Shown: piece by piece, positions 38,679 through 48,254 of the stretch | Numbering within the stretch: position 1 is the first letter of the stretch | Layout: every line of letters begins with the position of its first letter | Assembly: GCA_020852595.1 (NCBI GenBank) | Contig: JADZAK010000036.1 | Coordinates: 1-64,000, forward strand | Reading direction: 5' to 3' | DNA length: 64,000 nt | From: Rhodospirillaceae bacterium | GTDB taxonomy: Bacteria > Pseudomonadota > Alphaproteobacteria > Rhodospirillales > Rhodospirillaceae | Notes under the pieces: generated by a model | The model's input: only the letters and a program-made list of their open reading frames with translations | Told to the model about the DNA's origin: nothing | Database searches by the model: none | Made by a program: the position numbers and the translations under genes

Positions 38679-41597
38679 ATGAGCACGTTTGTTCGCGCCG
38701 GTTCGTTCCGGTCCCGTTCGGCGCTTTCGTTGCTGACGGTCGCCTGCCTTGGTTCAACATGCTTGAGCGGCGCCGCCTTCGCCCAGGCGCAGCAGGCGCA
38801 AGCGCCGGCGGCCACGGTCGATGAAATCGTCGTCACCGGCACGCGCGTCGTGCGCGACGGCTACGAAGCGCCGACGCCGGTCTCGGTCATCGGCATCGAA
38901 CAGCTCGATAACGCCGCCACGTCGAATCTCGCGGACGCGATCAACCAGCTCCCGACTCTCGTGAACAGCGCCTCGCCGCAATCCTCGGCGGCCAACACCA
39001 CGTCGGGCCAGGCGGCCATCAACGGCCTCTCGCTGCGCGGTCTCGGCATCTCGCGTACCCTGGTGCTGCTCAACGGCCAGCGCACCGTCGGTTCGAATTT
39101 GACCGGCGCGGTCGACATCAGCGAACTGCCGCAGAGCCTCATCGAGCGCGTCGACGTCGTGACGGGCGGCGCCTCTGCCGCTTATGGTTCGGACGCGCTC
39201 TCGGGCGTCGTCAACTTCGTGCTCGATACGGACTTCACCGGCATGAAGGCCGAAGTCTCCGGCGGCCTCACGACATATGGGGACGTGCCGAACTACAAGA
39301 TCAACGCCGCCTACGGTACGCCGTTCTCCGGCGGCCGTGGCCACTTCATGATGTACGGCGAGCACGCGTGGGACGACGGTCTCGTCGTCTATGATCGTCC
39401 GTGGACCCGCGAAGGCCACAGCTACATCAACAACCCGGCCTACACACCGACCAACGGCCAGCCCGCTCTTTTGCGGACCACGCAAGTGTCCATCGGCAAC
39501 GCCAGCTGGGGCGGCACCATCGTTTCCGGTCCGCTGAAGGGCACGTCGTTCGGTCCGGGCGGCAGCATCTATCAGCTCGCCTATGGTGACATCGTCGCCG
39601 GTGCGCTGATGCGCGGCGGCAGCTGGGATGCGCAGAACGTCGTCTCGGTGCGCGGCGTCGCGGCGCAGCCGCGTCAGAACCGCCAGGACGTGTTCACGCG
39701 CGTGAGCTACGACGTCACGGACGACATCAATGTCTACGCGCAGGCCGCGTGGGCGCACCTGTACTCCTACTCGTCGGGCGCGCCGAACTTCCGCCCGGGC
39801 AACCTGGTGCTGAACGTCGATAACGCCTTCCTGCCGGACTCGCTGCGTCCGGCCCTGGCGGCGGCGGGCTCGACCTTCACCATGGGCACCCTCAACTGGG
39901 ATCTCGACAACTTCCACGCCGTGTACGATCGCCGCGTTCTGCGTTTCCTGAGCGGCGCCAACGGCAGCTTCAATGCCGGCGATACGGACTGGAAGTGGGA
40001 CGCCTACTTCAGCGTCGGCCAGGCCTTCGGCGCGCTGAAGTCCATCGGCGCGATGGACACCACGCGCTACACCCTCGCGGTCGATGCCGTGCGCAACCCC
40101 ACGACCGGCGCCATCGTCTGCCGCTCGACCCTCACCAACCCGGCCAACGGCTGCGTGCCCTACAACCCGTTCGGTCTCGGCGTGAACAGCCAGGCCACCG
40201 TCGATTATCTGCAGGGCCGTTACGGCTGGAACGTGCAGCGCCTCAATCAGAAGGTCGCCGCGCTCAGCTTCACCGGCGAGCCGGTCTCGACGTGGGCCGG
40301 CCCCGTCTCGCTGGCCGTCGGTTATGAGTGGCGCCAGGAAAAGATGCGCCAGATCACCGACCCGGAAGAACAGGCGAACCCGACCATCTGGTTCCAGGCC
40401 GCCGGCCAGCCTTACACCGGCGCCTTCAAGGTGAACGACTTCTTCGCCGAAACCGTCGTGCCGCTGGCGAAGGACGAAAGCTGGGCCACGGCGCTCGACC
40501 TGAACGCGGCGGTGCGCGCCACGCACTACTCCACCTACGGCTGGGTCGCCACCTGGAAAGCGGGCGCCACCTATAATCCGTTCGATGACCTGCGCTTCCG
40601 TGTGACTCAGTCGCGCAACATCCGCTCGCCGACGCTGGTCGACCTGTACCAGGCCGGTTCCACCTCGCGCAGCACGTTGACCGATCCGTTCAACGGCAAC
40701 ATCGCCGCGAACACCGAATTCACGACGCGCGGCAACCCAAATCTGGGTCCTGAAAAGTCCAGCGATACGGGCATCGGCGTGGTCTATCAGCCGGGATGGT
40801 TCCCGGGCTTCAGCGCCTCGGTCGACTACTACCGCATCAAGATCAAGGACGCGGTGAACCTCCCCGGCACGCAGGACATCATGAACCTGTGTTTCCAGGG
40901 CAATCAAACCGCTTGCTCCGCTTTCACGCGTGAAGGCAGCGGCGCGTCGGCGGTCATCAAGATCGCCGTTCAGCCGCAGAACTTCGCCACTGAAACCGCG
41001 AAGGGGATCGACTTCGAAGCCAGCTACTCCATGCCGCTCTCGAACCTCTCCGACGGGCTTGACGGCAATCTCGGCCTGCGCCTCCTCGCCACGCACTTCA
41101 TCGACTACGTGGTCAACACCGGCATCCCGAACCAGCTCGTGTTCGACTACGCCGGCGTGAACGGCTCGGGCGGCGGTCTCGGCGGCGGCGGCAACGGCGT
41201 GCCGAGCTGGCGTATCAACTCGTCCATCCAGTACGCGCTCGATCCGATCAACGTCGGCTTCGCGTTCCGCTGGATCTCCTCGGGGATCAACCAGGTCACC
41301 AACGTCGAGTGTACGTCGGGCTGCCCGACGGGCCTCTCGCCGCAGCTGCTGACCGTCAGCGACAATCACGTCAAGAGCGCGATGTATGTCGACTTCAACG
41401 CCGCCTACAAACTGGCGTTGACGGACACCGCCGAGACCGAGTTGTTCCTCAACATCCGCAACATCGCCAACGCCGATCCGGCGATCGCGGTGCGCGGTCC
41501 GGGCGGTTCGAGCTTCGACTTCGCGCCGACGCCCGCCGGCGGCAACTACGACGTTCTCGGCCGCGTGTTCCGCGCGGGCGTGAAATTCAAGATGTAA
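38679..41597 (+). CDS. TonB-dependent receptor (tandem array, copy 4)
   Basis: A 972-residue receptor, first of four tandem paralogues. The signal peptide ends GAAFAQA and is nearly identical to those of the next two receptors. The DEIVVTGTRVV segment is followed by a plug with GYEAPTPVSVIGIEQL and SISRTLVLLNGQRTV-like blocks. The barrel carries VCRSTLTNPANGCVPYNPFG and ECTSGCPTG, and the protein ends in GVKFKM. The ORF extends upstream to 38598, but ATG 38679 has GGGGGAG and a normal signal peptide. It differs from copies 2 and 3 in using VSVIG rather than VSVLG and LLNGQR rather than LLDGKR, marking a subfamily with copies 5-7. Confidence 0.94.
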   Translation: MSTFVRAGSFRSRSALSLLTVACLGSTCLSGAAFAQAQQAQAPAATVDEIVVTGTRVVRDGYEAPTPVSVIGIEQLDNAATSNLADAINQLPTLVNSASPQSSAANTTSGQAAINGLSLRGLGISRTLVLLNGQRTVGSNLTGAVDISELPQSLIERVDVVTGGASAAYGSDALSGVVNFVLDTDFTGMKAEVSGGLTTYGDVPNYKINAAYGTPFSGGRGHFMMYGEHAWDDGLVVYDRPWTREGHSYINNPAYTPTNGQPALLRTTQVSIGNASWGGTIVSGPLKGTSFGPGGSIYQLAYGDIVAGALMRGGSWDAQNVVSVRGVAAQPRQNRQDVFTRVSYDVTDDINVYAQAAWAHLYSYSSGAPNFRPGNLVLNVDNAFLPDSLRPALAAAGSTFTMGTLNWDLDNFHAVYDRRVLRFLSGANGSFNAGDTDWKWDAYFSVGQAFGALKSIGAMDTTRYTLAVDAVRNPTTGAIVCRSTLTNPANGCVPYNPFGLGVNSQATVDYLQGRYGWNVQRLNQKVAALSFTGEPVSTWAGPVSLAVGYEWRQEKMRQITDPEEQANPTIWFQAAGQPYTGAFKVNDFFAETVVPLAKDESWATALDLNAAVRATHYSTYGWVATWKAGATYNPFDDLRFRVTQSRNIRSPTLVDLYQAGSTSRSTLTDPFNGNIAANTEFTTRGNPNLGPEKSSDTGIGVVYQPGWFPGFSASVDYYRIKIKDAVNLPGTQDIMNLCFQGNQTACSAFTREGSGASAVIKIAVQPQNFATETAKGIDFEASYSMPLSNLSDGLDGNLGLRLLATHFIDYVVNTGIPNQLVFDYAGVNGSGGGLGGGGNGVPSWRINSSIQYALDPINVGFAFRWISSGINQVTNVECTSGCPTGLSPQLLTVSDNHVKSAMYVDFNAAYKLALTDTAETELFLNIRNIANADPAIAVRGPGGSSFDFAPTPAGGNYDVLGRVFRAGVKFKM

Positions 41598-41623
41598 CGA
41601 CTGCAAGACGTAAGACTTACGTG

Positions 41624-41655
41624 TGGGCGCCCGGGCCGAAACGCCCCGGCGCCCG
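41624..41655 (+). terminator. Intergenic hairpin in the receptor array (1)
   Basis: A long GC-rich inverted repeat, GGGCGCCCGGGCC / (GG)CCCCGGCGCCCG, with a GAAA-type loop between copies 4 and 5. The same hairpin, almost unchanged, recurs after copies 5 and 6. This copy lacks a T-run and lies just 25 bases before the next start codon. Confidence 0.6.
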
Positions 41656-41680
41656 TACAATCACAAGGGGGAAAGTATTC

Positions 41681-44599
41681 ATGAAATCGGTTGCTGGTAT
41701 TTCGCGTTCGCGTTCGGCGCTGTCGCTCCTGACGCTCGCGTGTCTTGGTTCAACATGCTTGAGCGGCGCGGCCTTCGCGCAGGCGCAGCAAGCACAGACT
41801 CCGGCGGCAGTCGACGAAATCGTCGTCACCGGCACGCGCGTCGTGCGTGACGGCTACGAAGCGCCGACGCCGGTCTCGGTCATCGGCATCGAGCAGCTCG
41901 ACACCGCCGCCACGTCGAACCTCGCAGACGCGATCAACCAGCTGCCGGCGGTGATGAACAGCGCTTCGCCGCAGTCCTCGGCCACCAACACCACGTCCGG
42001 CCAGTCGGCCATCAACGCGCTCTCGCTGCGCGGCCTCGGCATCTCGCGCACCCTGGTGCTGCTCAACGGCCAGCGCACGGTTGGCTCGAACCTCACCGGC
42101 GCGGTGGACGTCAGCGAACTTCCGCAGCACCTGATCGAACGCGTGGACGTGGTGACCGGCGGCGCCAGCGCCGCTTACGGCTCCGACGCGCTCTCGGGCG
42201 TCGTCAACTTCGTGCTGGATACGGACTTCGTCGGTTTCAAGGGCGAAGTCTCGGGCGGTCTCACCACTTACGGCGATATGCCCAACTACAAGGTCAACGC
42301 CGCGTTTGGAACGGCGTTCGCGGGCGGCCGCGGCCACTTCCTTATTTCGGGCGAACATGTGTGGGACGACGGCCTCCTGGTTTTCGACCGCCCCTGGACG
42401 CGCGAGGGTTACAGCTTCATCAACAACCCGGCCTTCGTCGCGGGCAACGGCCAGCCGGCCATCATCCGCACCGACAAGGTCGCGGTCGGCAACGCCAGCT
42501 GGGGCGGCAACATCGTCTCCGGTCCGCTGAAGGGCACCGCGTTCGGCCCGGGCGGCTCGATCTATCAGATCGCCTACGGCGATATCTACACCGGCGCGCT
42601 GATGCGCGGCGGCAGCTGGGACGCGCTCAACGTCATCTCGGTGCGCGGCGCCGCGGCCCAGCCGCAGCAGAACCGCCAGGACGTGTTCACGCGCGCGAGC
42701 TATGACGTCAGCGATAATACGACGGTTTACGCCCAGGCCGCGTGGGGCCACCTCTACTCCTACTCGTCGGGCGCGCCGAACTTCTTCCCCGGCAACCTGA
42801 CCGTCTCCACCGACAACGCGTTCTTGCCCGCCTCGCTCCGTCCGGGCCTGGAGCCCAACGGGACGGTGACCACCTTCACCATGGGCACCCTCAACTGGGA
42901 TCTCGACAACTTCCGCGCCGTCTATGACCGCCGCGTGCTCCGCTTCCTGACGGGCGCCGAAGGCAGCTTCGATGCCGGCGGCACCGACTGGAAATGGGAC
43001 GCGCATCTCGGCGTCGGCCAGATGTTCGGCACCCTGCAATCGCGCGGCGCGATCGATCGCACCCGTTACCCGCTGGCGGTCGATGCGGTCCGCAATCCGG
43101 CCACGGGCGCGATCGTCTGCCGTTCGACCCTCACCAACCCTGGCAACGGCTGCGTGCCCTACAACGTCTTCGGCATCGGCGTGAACAGCCAGGCCGCGGT
43201 CGATTACCTCCAGGGCCGTTACGGCTGGAACCTGCAGCGCCTCAACCAGAAGGTCGGCGCGATCAATTTCGCCGGCGAGCCGTTCTCGACGTGGGCGGGC
43301 CCGGTCTCCACGGCGTTCGGTTATGAATACCGCCACGAGAAAATGCGCCAGGTGGTCGATCCGGAAGAAATCGCGAACCCGACGATCTGGTTCCAGGCCG
43401 CCGGTCAGCCGTACACCGGCGCCTTCACCGTGCACGATCTCTATCTTGAAACGGTGATCCCGCTGGCCAAGGACGAAAGCTGGGCCGCCGCGTTCGATCT
43501 CAACAACGCGGTGCGCTTCACCCACTACTCCACCTATGGATCGGTGGTGACGTGGAAAGCGGGCGCGAGCTGGTCGCCGTTCGACGACCTGCGCTTCCGC
43601 GTCACGCAGTCGCGCAACATCCGCTCGCCGACCCTGGTCGACCTCTATCAGGCCGGCACGACCTCGCGCAGTTCCTCGCTCGATACGTTCAAGACCCCGG
43701 CGGTCACCATCAACAGCCAGGTCACCACGCGCGGCAATCCGGGCCTCGGCCCCGAGAAGTCGGACGACACCGGTATCGGCGTCGTCTATCAGCCGTCGTG
43801 GCTGGCGGGCTTCAGCGCGTCCATCGATTACTACCGCATCAAGATCAAGGACGCGGTCAACAGCATCGGCGCGCAGGATCTGATCAACTTCTGCGTGGCG
43901 GGCAACACCGTCGCCTGCCAGTCGGTCGTCCGGACCGGCACCGGCACGGCGGCCGAGCAGCTGGAAATCACCGTGCAGCCGCAGAACTTCGCGACCGAAA
44001 TGGCGCGTGGGGTGGACATCGAAGCCAGCTACTCGTTGCCGTTGTCCAATCTCAGCGAGGGGCTCGACGGCAACCTGGGCTTGCGCATGCTGGCCACGCA
44101 CTATCTCGATTACAAGACCTTCAGCGGCATCCCGGGCGATATCGAAATCCAGTATGCCGGCGTGAACGGTTCCGGCGCCGGGATCGGCGGCGGCGGCGGC
44201 GGCGTGCCGAGCTGGCGCATCAACTCGACGGTGTCCTATGCGCTCGATCCGATCAGCGTCGGCTTTGCCTTCCGCTGGATCTCGGCCGGCAAGAATATCG
44301 CCACCTGGATCGAATGCACGACGGGCTGCCCGGTGCCCACCACCGTGAAGCAGACGGTCAACGACAACAGCGTCGCGTCCGCGCTCTACGTCGACTTCAA
44401 CGCGGGCTACACGATGAACCTGACCGACACCGCCGAAGCCGAGCTGTTCTTCAACGTCCGCAACATCGCCAACCGCGATCCGTCGATCGCGGTCCGGGGG
44501 CCGGGCGGCACCAGCTTCGACTTCGCGCCGGCCCCGTCGGGCGGCGCTTATGACGTGTTGGGCCGCGTCTTCCGCGCGGGCGTGAAGTTCAAAATGTAA
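41681..44599 (+). CDS. TonB-dependent receptor (tandem array, copy 5)
   Basis: A 972-residue receptor, same subfamily. A frame runs open upstream from 41309, inside copy 4, but the true start is ATG 41681, preceded by AAGGGGGAAAG and followed by a signal peptide ending GAAFAQA. It shows DEIVVTGTRVV, GYEAPTPVSVIG, VCRSTLTNPGNGCVPYNVFG, ECTTGCPVP and C-terminal GVKFKM. The 83-base gap to copy 4 holds no copy of the conserved upstream motif, so it may be read from the copy 4 promoter through the hairpin. Confidence 0.94.
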   Translation: MKSVAGISRSRSALSLLTLACLGSTCLSGAAFAQAQQAQTPAAVDEIVVTGTRVVRDGYEAPTPVSVIGIEQLDTAATSNLADAINQLPAVMNSASPQSSATNTTSGQSAINALSLRGLGISRTLVLLNGQRTVGSNLTGAVDVSELPQHLIERVDVVTGGASAAYGSDALSGVVNFVLDTDFVGFKGEVSGGLTTYGDMPNYKVNAAFGTAFAGGRGHFLISGEHVWDDGLLVFDRPWTREGYSFINNPAFVAGNGQPAIIRTDKVAVGNASWGGNIVSGPLKGTAFGPGGSIYQIAYGDIYTGALMRGGSWDALNVISVRGAAAQPQQNRQDVFTRASYDVSDNTTVYAQAAWGHLYSYSSGAPNFFPGNLTVSTDNAFLPASLRPGLEPNGTVTTFTMGTLNWDLDNFRAVYDRRVLRFLTGAEGSFDAGGTDWKWDAHLGVGQMFGTLQSRGAIDRTRYPLAVDAVRNPATGAIVCRSTLTNPGNGCVPYNVFGIGVNSQAAVDYLQGRYGWNLQRLNQKVGAINFAGEPFSTWAGPVSTAFGYEYRHEKMRQVVDPEEIANPTIWFQAAGQPYTGAFTVHDLYLETVIPLAKDESWAAAFDLNNAVRFTHYSTYGSVVTWKAGASWSPFDDLRFRVTQSRNIRSPTLVDLYQAGTTSRSSSLDTFKTPAVTINSQVTTRGNPGLGPEKSDDTGIGVVYQPSWLAGFSASIDYYRIKIKDAVNSIGAQDLINFCVAGNTVACQSVVRTGTGTAAEQLEITVQPQNFATEMARGVDIEASYSLPLSNLSEGLDGNLGLRMLATHYLDYKTFSGIPGDIEIQYAGVNGSGAGIGGGGGGVPSWRINSTVSYALDPISVGFAFRWISAGKNIATWIECTTGCPVPTTVKQTVNDNSVASALYVDFNAGYTMNLTDTAEAELFFNVRNIANRDPSIAVRGPGGTSFDFAPAPSGGAYDVLGRVFRAGVKFKM

Positions 44600-44627
44600 C
44601 CGCCGGCAACACGATAAGACACGACGT

Positions 44628-44661
44628 CCGGGCGCCCGGGCCGAAAGGCCCCGGCGCCCGG
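44628..44661 (+). terminator. Intergenic hairpin in the receptor array (2)
   Basis: A 15-bp stem with one mismatch (CCGGGCGCCCGGGCC / GGCCCCGGCGCCCGG), GAAA loop, then ATGCTTTC. Near-identical to the hairpin after copy 6. Confidence 0.7.
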
Positions 44662-44746
44662 ATGCTTTCAAGCGCCCCTTAAAACGCGGCGATTTTTGCC
44701 GAAAAGCCACACTGTGTCGGTAATCGCGCGTGTGAGCGGGCCCCTC

Positions 44747-44791
44747 GCTTGCGGATTCCCGACCGCGCGTTCTATTAATCGGCCCGCTAAA
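44747..44791 (+). promoter_or_regulatory. Conserved upstream motif, copy B
   Basis: GCTTG, TTCCCGACCG, TTCTATTAAT and CTAAA, matching the motif before receptor copies 4 and 7. It ends about 50 bases before ATG 44841. Confidence 0.5.
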
Positions 44792-44840
44792 ACCCGCACC
44801 TTGGCTCCCCCTCCGGTGCGTGAATCACAAGGGAGTTTTT

Positions 44841-47780
44841 ATGAATACGGTTGTACGTCCTACGCGCTCGCGTTCGGCGCTGTCGTTGCTGACGCTCGCC
44901 TGTCTTGGTTCCACCTGTCTGAGCGGCGCGGCCTTCGCGCAGGCGCAGCAAGCACAGGCGCCGGCGGCAGTCGACGAAATCGTCGTCACCGGCACGCGCG
45001 TCGTGCGCGACGGTTACGAAGCGCCGACCCCGGTCTCGGTGATCGGGATCGAGCAGCTCGAGAACCAGGCCACCTCGAATCTCGCCGATTCCATCAACCA
45101 GCTCCCGACCCTCGTCGGCAGCTCGACCCCGCAGGGCTCGGTCGCCAACACCACGTCCGGCCAGGGCGCCATCAACGGCCTGTCGCTGCGCGGCATGGGC
45201 ACCTCGCGCACCCTCGTTCTGCTCAACGGCCAGCGCACCGTCGGCTCGATCCTCACCGGTGTCGTCGACGTGTCCGAACTGCCGCAGACGCTGATCGAAC
45301 GCGTGGACGTCGTCACCGGCGGCGCCAGCGCCGCGTACGGTTCCGACGCGCTCTCGGGCGTCGTCAACTTCGTGCTCGATACCGATTTCACCGGCTTCAA
45401 GTCGGAAGTCTCGGGCGGCATCACCACCTACGGCGATGCGCCGCAGTACAAGATCAACATGACCTATGGCACGCCGTTCGCCGGCGGCCGCGGTCACCTG
45501 CTCGTCTCCGGCGAACATTCGTGGGAAGACGGCCTGCTCATCGGCGACCGTCCGTGGAACCGCGAAGGCTGGAGCTTCATCAATAACCCGGCCTATGGAA
45601 CGGGCGCCGGCCAGAGCACCAGCGTTCCCAACATTCTGCGTGTCAACCGCACCGCCCTCGGTCCCGTCGCCAGCTGGGGCGGCACTTTCGCCGTTCCGGC
45701 CACGCATCCGCTCTACGGCGTGTCCTTCGGTCCGGGCGGCACCCAGTACAAGCTCGCCATCGGCGATATCGTTCAGGGTCAGTTGATGCGCGGCGGTTCG
45801 TGGGAATCGCAGCAGATCGCCCCTGTGCGCGGCGTCGCTTTCCAGCCGCAGCAGAACCGTCAGGATGTGTTCACCCGCGTCAGCTACGACGTCAGCGACA
45901 ACGTGCAGGTCTATGCGCACGCCGCTTGGGCGCACATGGGCTCCTTCTCCACGGGCGCGCCGAACTTCTTCCCGGGCAATCTTTCGCTCTCGACCGACAA
46001 CGCGTTCCTGCCCGCCGAACTGCGCCCCGCGCTGCAGCCGGCCGGCGTCACGACGACGTTCCTGTTCGGCACGATGAACTGGGATCTCGACAGCTTCCAC
46101 GCCGCGTACGACCGCCGCGTGCTGCGGTTCCTTGCCGGCGCCAACGGCGATTTCGAAATGGGCGGCCAGGACTGGAAGTGGGACATGTACCTCGGCAACG
46201 GCGAGTCCTTCGGCTCGCTGAAGTCGATCGGCGCCATGGACCGCACCCGCTATGCGCTCGCGGTTGACGCGGTGCGTAACCCGGCGACCGGCGCCATCGT
46301 CTGCCGTTCGACCCTCACCAACCCGGGCAACGGCTGCGTGCCGTACAACGTGTTCGGCATGGGCGTGAACAGCCAGGCCGCCGTGGACTATCTCCAGGGC
46401 CGCTATGCGTGGAACAACCACCGTCTCAATCAGAAGGTCGGCGCGCTCAGCTTCACCGGCAATCCGTTTGAAACCTGGGCCGGTCCGGTCTCGACCGCGT
46501 TCGGTTACGAGTACCGCGCGGAAAGCATGCGCCAGATCTCCGATCCGGAAGAGCAGGCAAATCCGACGATGTGGTTCCAGGCCGCGGGCCAGCCGTACAC
46601 CGGCGGCGTGAAGGTCCACGACCTCTTCCTGGAAACCGTCGTTCCGCTCGCGAAGGACACCGAGTGGGCCTCGGCGCTCGATCTGAACGGCGCGGTGCGC
46701 GGCACGCACTATTCGACGTACGGCTGGGTCGGCACATGGAAAGTCGGCGCCACCTACAGCCCGTTCGACGATCTGCGCTTCCGCATCACGCAGTCGCGTA
46801 ACATCCGCTCGCCGACGCTGGTCGACCTGTATCAGGCCGGCTCGACGGCGCGCAGTTCCACGACCGATCCGTTCAACAACAACCGTGCCGTCAACAGCCA
46901 GACCACGACGCGCGGTAACCCAAATCTGGGTCCTGAAAAGTCCAGCGATACCGGCGTCGGCGTGGTCTATCAGCCGGGCTGGTTCCCCGGCTTCAGCGCC
47001 TCGGTCGACTACTACCGCATCAAGATCAACGGCGCGGTCAATCAGCTCGGCTCGCAGGACCTCCTGAACCTCTGCTTCCTGGGCAACCAGGTGGCGTGCT
47101 CGACGTTCACGCGTGTGGACGTCGGTACGCCGGCCGAACAGATCAACTTCACCGTTCAGCCGCAGAACTTCGCAAGCGAACGCGCGAAGGGGATCGACTT
47201 CGAAGCCAGCTACAGCCTGCCGCTCAGCAGCGTATCTGACTCGATGGACGGCAATCTTGCCCTGCGCATGCTGGCCACACACTACATCTCGTACACGACG
47301 TTCAGCGGCATCCCGAACGACATCGTCATCGAGCTCGCCGGCGCTCCCGGTTCCTCGGGCAGCAACATCGGCGGCGGCGGCGGCGGTCTGCCGGATTGGC
47401 GCATCAACTCGTCGATCAACTACGCGCTTGACCCGGTGGCCGTTGGTTTCACCTTCCGCTACATCGCGGGCGGCTTGAACCAGCCGACCTGGATCGAGTG
47501 CACCACGGGCTGCCCGGTCTCGACCGGGCTGCGTACGACGGTGGACAACAACCGTGTCGCCAGCGCGTTCTTCGTCGACTTCAACTCGTCCTACACGCTG
47601 CACCTCAGCGATACGGCCGAGACGGAGTTGTTCTTCAACGTGCGCAACCTCACCAACGCCGATCCGCCGATCGCGGTGCGTGGTCCGGGCGGTTCCAGCT
47701 GGGACTTCCCGCCCACCAACCAGGGCCTCTACGACATCATGGGCCGCATCTTCCGCGCGGGCCTCAAGTTCAAGATGTAG
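44841..47780 (+). CDS. TonB-dependent receptor (tandem array, copy 6)
   Basis: A 979-residue receptor of the same subfamily. ATG 44841 has an AAGGGAG ribosome-binding site; the in-frame upstream start at 44820 would add an unlikely seven residues. Signal peptide ends GAAFAQA; DEIVVTGTRVV; GYEAPTPVSVIG; VCRSTLTNPGNGCVPYNVFG; ECTTGCPVS; end GLKFKM. It contains a 35-base block identical to one in copy 4 and a 44-base block identical to one in copy 7, beyond what its overall divergence predicts. Confidence 0.94.
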   Translation: MNTVVRPTRSRSALSLLTLACLGSTCLSGAAFAQAQQAQAPAAVDEIVVTGTRVVRDGYEAPTPVSVIGIEQLENQATSNLADSINQLPTLVGSSTPQGSVANTTSGQGAINGLSLRGMGTSRTLVLLNGQRTVGSILTGVVDVSELPQTLIERVDVVTGGASAAYGSDALSGVVNFVLDTDFTGFKSEVSGGITTYGDAPQYKINMTYGTPFAGGRGHLLVSGEHSWEDGLLIGDRPWNREGWSFINNPAYGTGAGQSTSVPNILRVNRTALGPVASWGGTFAVPATHPLYGVSFGPGGTQYKLAIGDIVQGQLMRGGSWESQQIAPVRGVAFQPQQNRQDVFTRVSYDVSDNVQVYAHAAWAHMGSFSTGAPNFFPGNLSLSTDNAFLPAELRPALQPAGVTTTFLFGTMNWDLDSFHAAYDRRVLRFLAGANGDFEMGGQDWKWDMYLGNGESFGSLKSIGAMDRTRYALAVDAVRNPATGAIVCRSTLTNPGNGCVPYNVFGMGVNSQAAVDYLQGRYAWNNHRLNQKVGALSFTGNPFETWAGPVSTAFGYEYRAESMRQISDPEEQANPTMWFQAAGQPYTGGVKVHDLFLETVVPLAKDTEWASALDLNGAVRGTHYSTYGWVGTWKVGATYSPFDDLRFRITQSRNIRSPTLVDLYQAGSTARSSTTDPFNNNRAVNSQTTTRGNPNLGPEKSSDTGVGVVYQPGWFPGFSASVDYYRIKINGAVNQLGSQDLLNLCFLGNQVACSTFTRVDVGTPAEQINFTVQPQNFASERAKGIDFEASYSLPLSSVSDSMDGNLALRMLATHYISYTTFSGIPNDIVIELAGAPGSSGSNIGGGGGGLPDWRINSSINYALDPVAVGFTFRYIAGGLNQPTWIECTTGCPVSTGLRTTVDNNRVASAFFVDFNSSYTLHLSDTAETELFFNVRNLTNADPPIAVRGPGGSSWDFPPTNQGLYDIMGRIFRAGLKFKM

Positions 47781-47805
47781 TCGAAGCCGCGTCGTAACGA
47801 CGTTT

Positions 47806-47848
47806 CCGGGCGCCCGGGCCGAAAGGCCCCGGCGCCCGGATGCTTTTT
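47806..47848 (+). terminator. Intergenic hairpin in the receptor array (3)
   Basis: The same 15-bp GC-rich stem and GAAA loop as the preceding hairpin, here followed by a five-T run, so the best terminator candidate of the set. Confidence 0.78.
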
Positions 47849-48022
47849 GGAATGGTTAATTTCGCTGGTCATTGTGCGTGCGGCGCGACGAAAGAGGCCG
47901 GGTCCACACCGGATTTGCATAAGCCGTATGCAGCCTTGTTCGTCGTTTCCAAAAAGTGTTTGTCAGAAATGACACATGTTGCTTCAAATCGCGGCGAGGA
48001 ACGGTCGTAGCGGGTCGCCCGC

Positions 48023-48072
48023 GCTTGATATTCTTTTCCCGACCGATCATTCTGTTAATAGGGAGTTCTAAA
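48023..48072 (+). promoter_or_regulatory. Conserved upstream motif, copy C
   Basis: GCTTGA, TTTTCCCGACCG, ATCATTCTGTTAAT and CTAAA, closest to the motif before receptor copy 4. It ends 182 bases before ATG 48255. Confidence 0.55.
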
Positions 48073-48254
48073 GCCGCGCCGTGGGAAGGACGTGCCACGG
48101 GCGGAAGGAGCAACACTCGAAATCGCATCTGGCCTTCGATGGGTCGCCTCGGCGTCCCATGAGAAATGCCGTGCAATCACCACCGTCGGCAGCAATGCCA
48201 TGCGGGCGGCCGCATTTGTCGACCGCACGCCTTTCTTGAAGGGGATCCTCAAGC

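Larger units (their letters stand above)
47781..48254. other. Leader region of receptor copy 7
   Basis: A 474-base region holding the hairpin above, a TGTCA-GAAA-TGACA dyad (47961-47974), the conserved upstream motif (48023-48072), and a 6-bp hairpin (ATGCGG / CCGCAT at 48200-48215) ahead of the ribosome-binding site. Overlapping short open frames on both strands look like chance. Confidence 0.55.

Noticed and set aside
38720..38790. Lipobox in the tandem-receptor signal peptides (ACLGSTC)
   Set aside because: Neither Cys has a good lipobox at the preceding positions and a clear AFAQA cleavage site follows; the receptors are barrels, not lipoproteins.
41309..41680. N-terminal extension of receptor copy 5 into copy 4
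   Set aside because: The extension is a different frame of copy 4 and is Arg-rich. The strong ribosome-binding site and signal peptide place the start at 41681.
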